From positions 2,803,706-2,867,705 of the forward strand of contig JABAKD010000021.1 in assembly GCA_012845835.1 (NCBI GenBank): a stretch of 64,000 nt of DNA, read 5' to 3'. Shown piece after piece: positions 39,764-50,705 of this stretch; positions within the stretch are counted from its first letter, which is position 1; each line of letters opens with the position of its first letter. The notes under the pieces were generated by a model. That model did no database searches, was not told the DNA's origin, and worked only from the letters and a program-made list of their open reading frames with translations. The translations under genes were made by a program, and so were the position numbers. The stretch is from Undaria pinnatifida. Its lineage: Eukaryota > Sar > Phaeophyceae > Laminariales > Alariaceae.

Positions 39764-41886
39764 GTGGGGGTGGTTACCGAATCCGCGCTATACGTACGGA
39801 CACTTTTATTCATTGGTGATACTGTAAGAAGAGCCTTTCGAAGTTGTCCATGGAAAGCTGTTACGTCGTACGTGGAAGTGGAGCTGCCGTATGCCCTTGA
39901 TTTCCATTCGTGCTGTACGCTAAACTCTGCCAGAAGACCTAAAACAAGTAGTAAATGCACTTTTCCCAGCTTCTGCATGAAGCCGAACATAGTGTTTCGT
40001 GGTACCCTGGAGGTGACCTCATACCCGTTGCTCCCTCGTGTCCACAATAACGACAATGACAACGATAACGATGACGATAGCGATAACAATAACAATAACG
40101 TTGACGATAACGATAACGATAACGATAACGACAACGATAACGATAACGATAACAACAACGATACCGATACCGATAACGATATCGAAAAATATTTAGATAA
40201 CGATAACGATAGCGACAGCGACAACGACAACGACAACGACAATGATAACGATAATGATAACGATAACGATAACGATAACGATAATGATGACGATAACAAT
40301 AATGAACAAAAACGATAATGAAAACGATAACGATAACGATAATCATAACCATAACCACAACGATACCCATAACAACAACGATTTTTCAGGATGCACCAGA
40401 TGGACGCTTCAGACGTTCGCGCCGCCATCCTCGCCGAGGCCTCTTACGGGACAACCGTGAAGAAGAACAAGCTCGCCGATTTTGCCAGAAAATACAACCG
40501 CGCGGCGTCCTGCGCCACCGAGGACACCGCCGGTTGGGGCGGCATAGACGAATGCACTGCCCGATGCGGCAGTTTTCGCTCTTCCGTGCTCCGCAAGGCC
40601 CCCCACGAGGAGACGTGTCGCATGCTCTGCGCGGTAGCGGTCCAACCGTGCACCTCGAGGTGAGTAACGTTCACCAGATATATATTCACGAACGGGCGTC
40701 TTGGTAACGTGTGTAGAGCGCATACTGGTGATCTCTCGATTCGTGTCCGAAAATCAAAATATCATGGATCATACTTCGGTAAGCAGCGTTATCATTGCAG
40801 TGGCTTTGCCGTGATTGGGGTTTGCGCTCCCGGTGCTTCTGCGACACTGGTTGACAGCAGGGCGTCCTACCAATAAACGTTTAGAGTCGTAGGTAACTTA
40901 TGAGCCCTTTTCAAAAGTGGACACCAAATTGGCGTGCACCCCATTCGACCGAAAACGTTTCTGGTTTTGATCCGAGCACCCCCCTCCCCTCCTTTACCCC
41001 AGCGCCCTTGAACAGATACTGATGTTGCCGGTGAAGCGCATCAAGGGTAACCTATCATGGGCATCATGGGCGAAAATCAGGAGCATAAAGATGCAGGAGA
41101 TGTTGGTGACGGTGGTGCGTACAACATCGGCATCGCTGAAGGCAAACTTGGCGGGAGGGAAGCGTGTGGTGACGGCGCACGTGCACGACGGCGACTGGGT
41201 GAGCAAGCCGTTTTCGCGATCCTTAACTGAGCGTGCGCCAACTACCGCGTTGCCCGATTAAACTTGTGGCGAGAAATGTAATTACGCGTATCAGCAACAT
41301 AACACGCTCAGAATGTGTTTTTGAGCTATATGCTCGTACCGCCCCGCTTTGCTTCCGCCGTCACACTGTTCCACAAGCCGGACAAAGGCAATTGACGTTT
41401 TCTCCGCAATCTCTGCCGTTTTTTTTTTTTTTTTTCTCTCGTTTTTGCACTGTTTGCTCCGCGCTGTTTTCGAATGTTCACTCCTCGTTTTTCTCCTCTT
41501 TTATTTTTCGCGGTCTGCTCGGTTTGGCTCCGAAGTCAACCCCTCATTTTGATTGTAACCCGTGTCCGTATTTTGCTCGGCTGCGCCGCATTGAGCAGGG
41601 CTCATTGCTGACGTTGCTGCTTCCGGTGCTTCTCGCTGTCAACATTGCAATGGATGCCTTCGACCTGTCCTCACTGAGGTCAAGGGGCCGCCGGGCTGTG
41701 AAGAATTACGCGTCCATGCGTCGACAGGAACGCTGGATGACTACCCACCGCGTGTGCCGATCCCGCCCGAAAAAGTGCTCAGAGCAGGCGGTGTACTCTC
41801 GGCGTGGCGTGTCTAGGTGGTTGTTCCGCGGCATCGTCAAGGCAAAGGCCGATGCCGTGCGCAAGAGGACGGCAAAGCTTGCGTAA
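39528..41886 (+). CDS. Unknown secreted or membrane protein, four exons, 329 residues
   Basis: My exon model (39528-39763, 40390-40659, 41003-41198, 41599-41886) is phase-consistent with GT-AG introns and ends at TAA. Residues 1-26 look like a signal peptide (MKIVWKAVMFLLAVCHASLA). Exon 2 codes six cysteines in the pattern C-x12-C-x3-C-x16-C-x3-C-x6-C, suggesting disulphides. Exon 3 is basic and helical (PVKRIKGNLSWASWAKIR). Exon 4 begins with a hydrophobic stretch (LLTLLLPVLLAVNIAMD, about 238-254) that may span a membrane and ends strongly basic (KAKADAVRKRTAKLA). I recognise no family. An ER-lumen or cell-surface protein is possible. The joins of exons 3 and 4 are less certain than those of 1 and 2. 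Confidence 0.7.
39764..40389 (+). other. Intron with GATAAC microsatellite
   Basis: 626 bp, GTGGGG to CGATTTTTCAG. From 40050 to 40380 it is almost entirely imperfect CGATAA/CGACAA hexamers, running to within 10 bp of the acceptor. Confidence 0.85.
40390..40659 (+). CDS. Secreted-protein gene exon 2 (six cysteines)
   Basis: Acceptor TTTTTCAG, donor GTGAGT, phase 2 to phase 2. MHQMDASDVRAAILAEASYG then the cysteine-rich block (ASCATED, DECTARC, ETCRMLC, PCTSR). Confidence 0.8.
41003..41198 (+). CDS. Secreted-protein gene exon 3
   Basis: Acceptor CTCCTTTACCCCAG completes a serine codon; the next AG (41015) would give an immediate stop. 65 codons follow to the donor GTGAGC after GDW. Confidence 0.6.
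41599..41886 (+). CDS. Secreted-protein gene exon 4 and stop
   Basis: Acceptor CGCATTGAGCAG, phase 0, 95 codons and TAA. Hydrophobic start, Arg/Lys-rich end. If exon 3 is wrong, this could belong to a separate short gene starting at the internal ATG at 41650. Confidence 0.58.
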   Translation, partial: GSLLTLLLPVLLAVNIAMDAFDLSSLRSRGRRAVKNYASMRRQERWMTTHRVCRSRPKKCSEQAVYSRRGVSRWLFRGIVKAKADAVRKRTAKLA

Positions 41887-41989
41887 TGAGACGGGTAAGC
41901 GGCCGCTGGGGGTGGGGTAGACATGGTGGCGGCCGAATCGGTGGGCGACGGGAAGGGGTCAAAGGAAGAAGGGGTGGAACGCGAGTGGT

Positions 41990-44475
41990 AGGGCGGCGGC
42001 ATCGGGTTGGAGGTATTAGAATAATAACCCACCTCGGCAAGGTTCGAGGCTTGCGTGCATGCATGCATGACGCAGGTGTTCTACATCCGATGCACGATGA
42101 AGGCTCTTCGATACATGTCGTAGGCGTTTCGATGCATGTGTGGCGCGTGCGCTTCGACGCGTCATGGCGTAAGCACTGCAACGCGTGGCATAGCAGGCAT
42201 TACGGTGCATGACGCCGGGCCTTACGAAAGTAGGCGTACCTCTTACAACGCATGGGGTAGGCGACATGAAAGCACTCTACCGAGGCTAGGCGTTTTGTTT
42301 GTATGTCGTTCATGTTTGTGTGTCGTTCATTGAATTCTGTGAGAATTATTGCGGCAGTTAAAGCACGACATGGTGTATGGGTCACTGTGGGGGATAGGGG
42401 ATAGTTCCTGCCCGTCAGGCACGACGATGCATGCTGTAGGCGCTACGACGTATGATTCAGGTGTTGCAAAGCATGCTGCAGGTATTGCGATGCATGATGC
42501 AGGCGTTTCTAAGCATCATGCTGCAGGCGTTACAATGCAAGGTGCGGGCTTTCGACGCATTACGAGGAATATAACCCACCCTGGCGAGGCCTTACGAAAA
42601 TCGGCATACCCCTTACAATGCACGGGGCAGGCGACACGAAAGCACTCTTAGGAGGCCAGGTATTAGGGTTAGGGATAGGGTTAGGGGCAGGGGCAGGGGC
42701 AGGCGACACGTGAGCGCTCTACGGAGGCTAAGCATTTTGTTTGTTTGTCGTTCATGTTTGTGTGTCGTTCATTGAATTCTGTGAGAATTATTGCGGCAGT
42801 TGAAGCACAACATGGTGTATGGGGGATATGTGATAAGGGATAAAGGGTACGGGATAGGGGATAAGTGACAACGGCTACCCGGCGGGCGTTATGATGTATG
42901 CAGTAGGGGTCACGGCATATGTGGCAGGCGGCACGATGCACGATGCAGGCGTTACGATGCGTGATGCAGGCGTTGCGATGCATGGTGCAGGCGTTACAAT
43001 GTATGCTACAGGCGCTATTATGCATGGTTCAGGCGCTACGATGCATGATGCAGGCGCTACGGTTCAGGACGTAAGCGTTTCGATGCATTATATAGGTGCT
43101 AGGGTGCATGATGCGTGCGTTACGATATGTGCTGTAGGCGTTACGATGCATGATGCGGCCGCTACCATGTATGATGGAGGCGATGCAATGCATGAGGCAG
43201 GAGTGCCGATGCGTAATGCAGGCGTAACGATGAATGCGGCAGACGTTGTGATGCACGGTGCAGGTATTTGGAGGAATTAAGAGGAATATAACCCACCCCC
43301 GGCAAGACTCGAGGAATTCATGCATGCATGACGCAGGTGTCCTTCCAATGCACGATGAAGGCCCTTCGATGCATGACATAGATGTTTTGATGCATGCGTG
43401 TGGTACGCGTTTCGACGCATCATGACGTAAGCACTGCGATGCATGGCATAGTAGGCGTTACGGTGCACGGCGCGAGCCTTACAAAAGTAGGCGTATCCCT
43501 TACATAGCATGAGGCAGGCATTACGAAAGTGCTCTACGGAGGCTAGGCATTTCGTTTGTGTGCCGTTCATTGAATTCTTCGAGGAATATTGCGGCAGTTA
43601 AATCACAACATGGTGTATGGGTCACTCTGGGAGGGGATAGGGGATAGGGGGATAGGGCATAGGGGATAGGGTATAGGGGGCAACTCCTACCCGGCAGGCG
43701 CTACGATGCATGAATTAGCTGTTACGGCATATGTTGCAGGCGGTACGATGCACGATGCAGTCGTGACGATGTATGATGCAGGCGTTACGACGCATGATGC
43801 AGGCGTTACGATGCATGATGCAGGCGTTACGTTGTGTGATGCAGGGGGCGAAATGTATGCTGTAGGCGTTACGATGAATGATGCGGCCGTTAGCATGTAT
43901 AATGCAGGTGATACAATGCATGAGACAGGAGTGACGATGCGTAATTCAGGCGTTACGATCCATGCGGCAGACGATACGATACAAGGTGCGGGCCTTTGGA
44001 AGCATTACGAGGGGTGTAGCCCACCCCCCGGCAAGGCTTGAGATATTCATGCATGCATGACGCAGGTGTCCTTCTTCCAATGCACGATGAAGGCCTTTAG
44101 ATGCATGACGTAGGTACTTCGACGCATGCTGTAGGCACCAGGGCGTAGGCGCTGCGATGCATGGCATAGTAGGCGTTACGGTGCATGATGAGGGCCTGAC
44201 GAAACTAGACGTACCCCTTGCGACGCGTGGGGCAGGCAATACGAATGCGCTCTTGGGAGGTTAGGCATATTTTTTGTGTGTCGTTCAGGTTTGCGTGTCG
44301 TTCACGTTTGTGTGTCGTTCATTGAACTTTGCGACGATCATGGCGGCAGTTAAAGCGCAACATTGTGTATGGGCCACCCTAGGCGACAGGCAATAAGGGA
44401 TAACTCCTGCCCGGCATGCGTTAGGCTTGTTCTCATTCGCTGCTTGAGGCAGTCTCGATTCTGCAATGCGCAAGG
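41990..44475 (+). repeat. 21-bp minisatellite in ~780-bp higher-order units
   Basis: The unit is ATGCATGATGCAGGCGTTACG with many variants. Because 21 is a multiple of three, frames such as AGVTMHDAGVT stay open for up to 130 codons. Non-tandem spacers containing 'gtcgttcattgaattctgtg' and 'gcggcagttaaagcacaaca' start at about 42311, 42756, 43551 and 44305, which marks higher-order copies. GGGATAGG runs and two TTAGGG words occur at 42660-42700 and 43625-43680. Confidence 0.92.
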
Positions 44476-44502
44476 GGGCTATACAAGTATTTGGTCCAGC
44501 TG

Positions 44503-44700
44503 CGGCAACAAAACGGGTGAAATACACTGCACTTCAAGCACTAATCCGACTTCCTGACCCCGACCCCCTGTAAAATGGTTGATGCGTGCTACGACAGAGG
44601 TCGGCAACAAAAAACGGGTGGAATATACTGCACTTCAAGCACTAATCCGACCCCTGACCCCGACCCCCTGTAAAATGGTCATGCGCGCTACGATATAGGT
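44503..44700 (+). repeat. 100-bp tandem duplication holding a MITE-1 end
   Basis: 'cggcaacaaaacgggtgaaa', 'cactgcacttcaagcactaa' and 'cctgaccccgaccccctgta' occur twice, each followed by a MITE-1 left end (GCGTGCTACGACAGAGGT and GCGCGCTACGATATAGGT). The first end is a stub; the second starts the full copy. Confidence 0.82.
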
Positions 44701-44951
44701 ATACCTTTTTTTGGCGAAAACACGTTTTCTGAATGACGGGGGCTCCTCAACCCAAAATCGTCAGAAAATCGGTCATTTTTTTCCCGTGACTTTTGTCGTG
44801 TACCGAGGCCATGGGATTCTTCATCCGGGATCAAAACAGTGTTATTTATTTTTCTCCAAATCGTTTTTTGGGTGAAGACATGTCTTAAGCTCCCAAATTG
44901 AGGACCCTCAGAAAAAAAAAAGTGGCGTGCACCTCTATCGTAGCACGCGTC
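44683..44951. mobile_element. MITE-1 copy E, best preserved
   Basis: GCGCGCTACGATATAGGTATACC at the left and GGCGTGCACCTCTATCGTAGCACGCG at the right form an imperfect TIR of about 22 bp. The 270-bp interior has 'tgacgggggctcctcaaccc', 'gaggccatgggattcttcat' and 'agctcccaaattgaggaccc'. No coding capacity, so it depends on another element's transposase. Confidence 0.87.
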
Positions 44952-45554
44952 TGCTCGGAAATTTCTCGGAATGAAGATACGTTTAAGAGTTAGGGAGTGG
45001 ACTGATATAACAACCATTTCGCTGAAGCCGGGCCAAGTCGTACACGCTACTGACGCGCGCTGCACAGCCGGTCACGCGTGGCCAAATTTTACTGCTGACG
45101 CCGTGTGAAAAACGCCGAACACCCCCAACAAAAACCTGACGAAAATGTAGCGATACTTTCGTATATACACGGACGCGAAACGGTCCTGAGTAACCGTTTG
45201 GATTGGTACGTGAGACTCGTTTTGTTCGATTTGTGCTTTTTATTTTTTTTTGTCGAGAATGGGTGGCATACCCCGGCGTGCTTCGATTTTTGTTGTTTTT
45301 TGCGACGTTTTGTTTGTTGCGCCTCGCGCAGTGGCCACCCGCGAGGCCTCTCGATTCCTCTCGCATGCCGCCGGCACGCGTCGTCGACAACCAGCGGGAA
45401 ATGGCCACCCCGACCTCTCTGTCTCGGGGAGGTCCATGTACCCCCCTGCGCGTGCAGTGTGCGCACGCCGTGTTCGAGCTCGTCCCGAGGGTCGTGAATC
45501 AGTCTATCGAACGAAAAAAAAACACGGTAGAGGTGCGCCGTTCTTTTTTTGCAA
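44952..45554. other. Intergenic, nothing recognised
   Basis: GC-rich frames on both strands (45089-45576) have no domain and mirror each other. Confidence 0.4.
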
Positions 45555-45668
45555 TCCGAGGCTCCTGACCACTTGAGGATTCACCGCTTTTTTGTTTTTC
45601 CGAGGCTCCTGACCACCTCAGGAGTCACCGTTTTTTTTTTTCCGAAGCTCCTGACCACTTCAAGAGTC
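45555..45668 (+). repeat. 51-bp tandem repeat, three units
   Basis: 'ccgaggctcctgaccactt' followed by a 'caggagtcaccg' variant and a T run, three times, directly against MITE-2 copy 1. Confidence 0.85.
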
Positions 45669-45671
45669 CTT

Positions 45672-45922
45672 CTACGGTATACCGTAGCCCCCCCCCCCCC
45701 CAACCTTTCTTCAACGAAATCGCTGGTTTTGACACCAGCTCCCGGCCGTATCTCCCGGAAAAGGGTGCCCCTTGCCGCCCCGACGTCATCGTTCTATATA
45801 GTCCTGTGCACTCAAGAATACGTCTAGTAAGATATTTGCTTCATGGCGTCCTACCTCGTGTCGAGCACCCACGAAACACTTGTTGAAGAAAACCGCTGGG
45901 TTTTGGGAGGGGGCTATCGTAG
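45672..45922. mobile_element. MITE-2 copy 1
   Basis: Left end CTACGGTATACCGTAGCCCCC, right end GGGGGCTATCGTAG. The interior ('cgctggttttgacaccagc', 'ccccgacgtcatcgttc', 'tcgtgtcgagcacccacgaa') matches 61470-61708. Confidence 0.82.
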
Positions 45923-45949
45923 GATCAGAGTCTGAGGAGAAACCTGAAC

Positions 45950-46127
45950 GACTTTTAAGTGCAACTCGATGAACAAGTCCCGTGGCCTTGGTATACTACG
46001 AAAGCCATGCGAAAAAAATGTTGAAATTCCGACGCTTTCGGGTTAAGGAGCCACACCCCCCCTTCGTCATTCAAAACCCGTTTCAGAAAAAAAAAACATG
46101 CTGCCTCTATCATCGTGGAATACGTCT
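45950..46127 (-). mobile_element. MITE-1 copy F, inverted, partial
   Basis: 'cgtggccttggtatactacg', 'ttcgggttaaggagcc', 'cgtcattcaaaacccgtttc' and 'ctgcctctatcatcgtgg' are the family interior and end in reverse. One end is lost. Confidence 0.65.
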
Positions 46128-46734
46128 TTCGTGTACGGAGTGAAACTTCTTCGTTTCACTCTAGACTGGAAAGTGGGACGGTTTGGTTTGTTAAAATATA
46201 TTGTCAAGCTGTCCGATGTATAGGGCTCTATGTTTTCGTCCGGGCTGGTGCCTGAAAGCTCGCCGAGGTCCTTTCGGGCACGCGAGGGGCTCTTTCCCCA
46301 TCGTGTCGATGGCTCCAACTGCGCCAGGACGGGGGCAGCATAGACGAAAAAGCCCTTGAAAATAGTCACCACGAGGACACCGAGAACTATCATCGAAAAG
46401 CGCGCCCAAGAACCGGCTCACCATTAATTGTCCCTATTTAAACATGAGCAGAAGAGGTGGGTCCGTTTTACTGTGACTCGTGTGCTGCGTGTATTATTAT
46501 AGTACTACAGCAGGTTTCACGTTTTCTTCACTTTGTACTTGCGTCTTTAAATTATTACTCAATTTAGTTTTTTTATATTCTCCGGCGGATGGGGAAAAAG
46601 CTAAAGCTGAAGCTCACTACACTTCCACGTCTTTTCATAATTTTGAAGAAGATTAGAGTAACGCTTGGTATTCAAAATGGAGACTTGTCTAAATCCTGGT
46701 ATTTCGTCACGCGATTATTTTGGCGCTGCCGACG
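46128..46734. other. Intergenic, nothing recognised
   Basis: A minus-strand frame (46067-46424) and others are short and without domain. AT-rich around 46480-46570. Confidence 0.45.
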
Positions 46735-46950
46735 GGGAGTGGGATTCCTCGTCGAGCTTACCGGGCAGAACCACGAGACTTTCTGGGCAGCGTGAGATGG
46801 ACAATGCGTGAAGCCACCATCGCAAGGGCGTGGTTGTAGCAATTCCCAAGCTGGGATTTCTCAGCCGTGGTGAAAAAACCTCCGGCCAAACGGCCCTGGT
46901 CAAACAACTCGGGTCAAGAAAATACAGCCGTCTGAGGACCCCCGGTCGAG
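46735..46950. repeat. Dispersed duplication paired with 49548-49775
   Basis: The order 'ctcgtcgagcttaccg', 'agaaccacgagactttc', 'gccgtggtgaaaaaac' and 'gtctgaggac' is repeated at the second site at lower identity. The copies contain short internal repeats of 'cggtcaa' type. Confidence 0.65.
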
Positions 46951-47159
46951 GGCTCGCATTCATTTATTGATGGGGCGTGAGCCGCAGAAAACATGTATCG
47001 TCCTGAAGCTTTGTTTTTTCATTCACGGCAGATGTAGTTGTGCTGCCGCTGATGCAGCTGCTGTGCTCAAGATTTGCATTTTAAATCCCTCTGTGGGGTA
47101 TATTTTCTCGTTCGAATCCTCTTGTCGAATATCTTCGATTGTTGCACATTAGTTGGACA

Positions 47160-48235
47160 GGCCATGGCATGGCAATGCCTTGGCCCGACCCTGGCACGTA
47201 CCGCGGTACACCATGACTCACCATTGTGCACATGACGGCATGTCATGACATGTCATGACCCGTCCATGGCCTATCCATGGCATACCATGAATGATCATGG
47301 TTTGGTCCATGAGTGGTTCATGAAAGGTCATGGTTTGGTCCATGGGTGATCCATGGCACGTGCCATGGACCCTCTACGCGCCATGGGACACGTGAAGCCA
47401 TGGAAATATCCATGACACTACCATAGCACTGCCATGAGCAAGCCATGTCAGGCCATGATCAGCCATGGCACATTCCCATGGACATGACATGGGCGCAACA
47501 TGGCCCCTTCTTGGTTATGCATAGCGTGTTCATGGCATGCTATGGCATGCTCATGGTATGCACACGGCTTGGTCGTGGCATGTATCATGGCTTGTCACAT
47601 GGGACGTGCCATGGACATGTTATGGCACACCCATAGTGGGCCATCCATGCACCATGAATGGCGTCATGGTCACGCCATGGCCGCGCTATGGCTGCTCATG
47701 GGCGCGCCATGGTCATGCCACGGCCATGCCGGGTGGTGAACCAGGGGCCGTGCCATGAACGCACCATCGTGAACCATGGGTTATGCCACGAACGCGCCTT
47801 GGTTCATGCCATGGTGAACTGCCGCTCATGGAACCACAATGGTCATGCCACGGTCAATGATTGTCATCGTCAATTACGGGGTATGTCATGAACGCACCGT
47901 GGTGATGCAACCATGAGCCATGCAATGGTCAACCATGGGTCATGCAATGGTCAACCATGAGTCATGCCATGGCTAAACCATGGAAAACCATGGATTATCC
48001 CATAGTTCAGCCATGGTATGCCATGGTGCAGTCATGGGCATGCCATGGCCATACCATGGCCGCTCGTGGTCATGCCGTGGTGTAGTCATGGGCATCCCAT
48101 GGTCATGGTTCATGCCATGGTCAAACACCATGGTCGTGTCATACGGCCGCTCATGGACGCGCAATGATTGCACCGTTGTCATGCCATATTGAGCAATGGG
48201 CGATGCCATGAAAGCACCACTGCCATGCCATGTAG
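47160..48235. repeat. Field of CCATGG/TCATGGCATG palindromes
   Basis: Over 1.07 kb CCATGG occurs dozens of times, with CATGCCATGG, GGTCATGCCATGG and CATGGTCATG variants. Spacing is irregular (10-30 bp). The frames seen here (MVMPWPCHG types) are artefacts of the motif. Confidence 0.9.
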
Positions 48236-48239
48236 ACGA

Positions 48240-48700
48240 CCTCAACCTGAAGACACAAGCACACCACGGCCGACCAAACGCTTATCTGGACAAGGCCACA
48301 CTAATGTGCATGACGTCGTCGAAGATTTTAGGTTTACCACGTGCACTTAGCGGTGAGAAATTGTCTGCGTTGTCATTGGTTATCTTCTCGAGAAGATGGT
48401 GCTTGTTTTACAACAGTATGATGCGTGTATCGTATCTTTCTTGATAGATTGTCAGTACCAAGGAGCAGAAAGAACGAGTTGACGACAGAGTTGAAAACCC
48501 TCTCAAAAGCCTTCCACCTGGACGCACCAGCACACCACCGCACTACCGCCAACCAGCGCTTATCCAGACAAGGCCACCTGAATTTACATGACGCCGCTGA
48601 AGGTTTTTTGTTGACCCATGCCCTAAGCGGCGATAAGTTGTCCGTGTTGTGATCGGGTCTCTCCTCGGAACGATGATGGCAAATTTGGCTTGTTGATACG
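48240..48700 (+). repeat. Tandem duplication of about 275 bp, diverged
   Basis: 48240-48410 and 48510-48690 share 'agcacaccac', 'acgcttatctggacaaggcc', 'catgacg', 'cttagcggtgagaaattgtc' and 'tctcgagaagatgg' types. Peptide-level similarity (for example ALSGEKLSAL and ALSGDKLSVL) is visible in one frame, but stops interrupt both copies. Confidence 0.65.
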
Positions 48701-49547
48701 CAATTCTCGTGCTGCCAGGTAGACGAACGATTCGATGCTTGATTGTTTCGACATTTCTTTCGTCATTGATTCAGTGGGGGGATTTGATCATGAACAACAA
48801 ATAACGAATCTAGCCGCAAAAAGACCTAATAAAATAACCATGCCTCCGCGATGAAAGCATGAGTACGAACAATCGCAACTTGTACGTTGCTTATGTGTGT
48901 TGATTGCCATCACTAGTGTATTTAAGTTGATCACTTTCGACTTGAAAAGCGAGATATTTGATCGAGCGGTCAGTATACTGGTCTTATAGACCAAACGTTA
49001 TCCAGCAACATAGTGCCAAAGAAAATGGGTGTACCCCTCGTATGGAGACTAAAGTTGGCCCACTATGTTCCAAAGATTGAAAAATCCAACAAAATGAGGT
49101 GTCTCGCCACTATCTGACCCCTGAGATGGTGCCAGCCACAATACGCCATTTTCTTGTTGCCTCTTTTTATTGTTCCGCAAATATATACGATAACATATGC
49201 CTGGCACTATATACGCGAACGTATAATATGTACGTATGACGTACACCGGGTACCGTATCCGATAACGATACGCACCATATTTTGAATACATACGAGTACT
49301 ATGTTGTTTTGGCCATAGGCGCTGCTGTTGCACTGCCTTGATCTTTGGTTGGCGAAATAAATGTCGGGAAGAAAAAAGAGCAACAAAGTGGTACGATAAC
49401 GTTTGGCCTTATCAGTATATCTTCGACTTGGGATCAGAGCACCATTACCGGCATATACACTAGACTAAATCATTATACTGGGGTCAATAGTCTTGAGAAT
49501 ACTGGGAATTTAGAGGGTTGGAGCAAGTGATGTCAACGCTTGAAACT
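48701..49547. other. Intergenic, nothing recognised
   Basis: AT-rich with chance frames. Words of 'gtataccgtatacg' type at 49180-49260. Confidence 0.5.
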
Positions 49548-49775
49548 TTTTCGTGGATTGCTCGCCGACCTTACCGAGCACAACCGCGAGACTCCCCAGA
49601 CAGCGGCGGATGACATGTGCGGAACGACCGCCGCGAGCGCGTGGCTATCGGTTTCTTGAGCCGGCAGTTATTAGCCGCGGTAAAAAGCTAAACCGCCGTC
49701 AATTAACTGCGGTCAATCCACTGTGGTTAAGAAAAGGTAGCCTTCTGAGGAACAACAGCCGAAACAGAAACTAAG
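49548..49775. repeat. Partner of 46735-46950
   Basis: 'ctcgccgaccttaccgagca', 'gagccggcagttattagccg' and 'ccttctgaggaacaacagcc' follow the order of the first copy. Confidence 0.65.
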
Positions 49776-49954
49776 CCGTGAAAGGTGTCTAGAATAAATA
49801 CAAATAAATATGACTCCCCGTTTCGATGCACGCGCGCACCTAGTAAACTGCAATTATTACACTATGCGCTGGTCATGCGCAAAACAAAAGTGCAGAGGGT
49901 GAGTGTCTATGATCAAAAGCACGATGATGATGAAACAGCACAAAATTCACCGTA

Positions 49955-50225
49955 GAGAGAGGTGCATCGTTTTTCTTATGAGGCTCTTAACCTATTCAGC
50001 AGCTCTATGTTCCCCACCCAAAAGCCGACGTTGGAAGAAAGATGAAAAAGGTTACCCGATGAACAATCCAATGTGAACAAAATGGCCTAGGTATGTTGCA
50101 AAATAAAGAGGCGAAAAGAGAAGGAAATTCCGGCGAATTTTGTTACGGAGAACCGTCATTCAGAAAACAAACTATTATTACTAACTGTAGCCAAAACGTG
50201 CTACACCTCGATCGTAGTAAGCGTT
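49955..50225 (-). mobile_element. MITE-1 copy G, inverted
   Basis: From GAGAGAGGTGCATC to GTGCTACACCTCGATCGTAG, with 'ccacccaaaagccg', 'aaatggcctaggta' and 'cgtcattcagaaaaca' between. Both TIRs can be recognised though diverged. Confidence 0.72.
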
Positions 50226-50344
50226 CTGTTCGCTCTTTCGGTAGTATCCACGTTGCTTATCCTCTCATCAAGTAGTTCTTTTTCAAGTTATTGGGTGAGG
50301 GATAGAGGTCCTCATTTGGTTATGAGCCTCGGAACGGAGAACAC

Positions 50345-50705
50345 ACACATGATTGGTGCACCTCCTACTGTAGCATGCGTCAGATCGCGATCTACGACGT
50401 ACAGATAATCTAGATCATACATCTGCCCTAAACCCCCGCCACGATATCTAGAGGCAGTGCTTTTCGGTGAAACAAAAGTATTGTTTGGATCGCGAGACGC
50501 ATAAAAACCCAAGGTCCACTCCTTATCTCTTCATTTTTCTTTTTTTGCATTTGGTTATTGTACCCAGGCCATGACATCGTCCATCGGGGCACATTTTCAT
50601 TTTTACCAAAATCAGGTTGTGGGTGGGGTATAGAGATCTTCAAGTCAATAACCTTGCGGGGCAAAAAGTGGTGCACCTCTTCTATGATACCGCAGCATGC
50701 GTCTC
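50345..50705 (+). mobile_element. MITE-1 copy H with an extra end fragment
   Basis: A right-end fragment (GGTGCACCTCCTACTGTAGCATGCGTC, 50356-50382) is followed by a copy with 'tgtacccaggccatgacat', 'ccatcggggcaca', and a right end GTGGTGCACCTCTTCTATGATACC. 'atgatctagatcatgcaca' words follow downstream (50785-50905). Confidence 0.65.

Noticed and set aside
42891..43280. 130-codon repeat-protein gene (AGVTMHDAGV type)
   Set aside because: The 21-bp minisatellite keeps any frame open; neighbouring higher-order copies have stops in the same frame.
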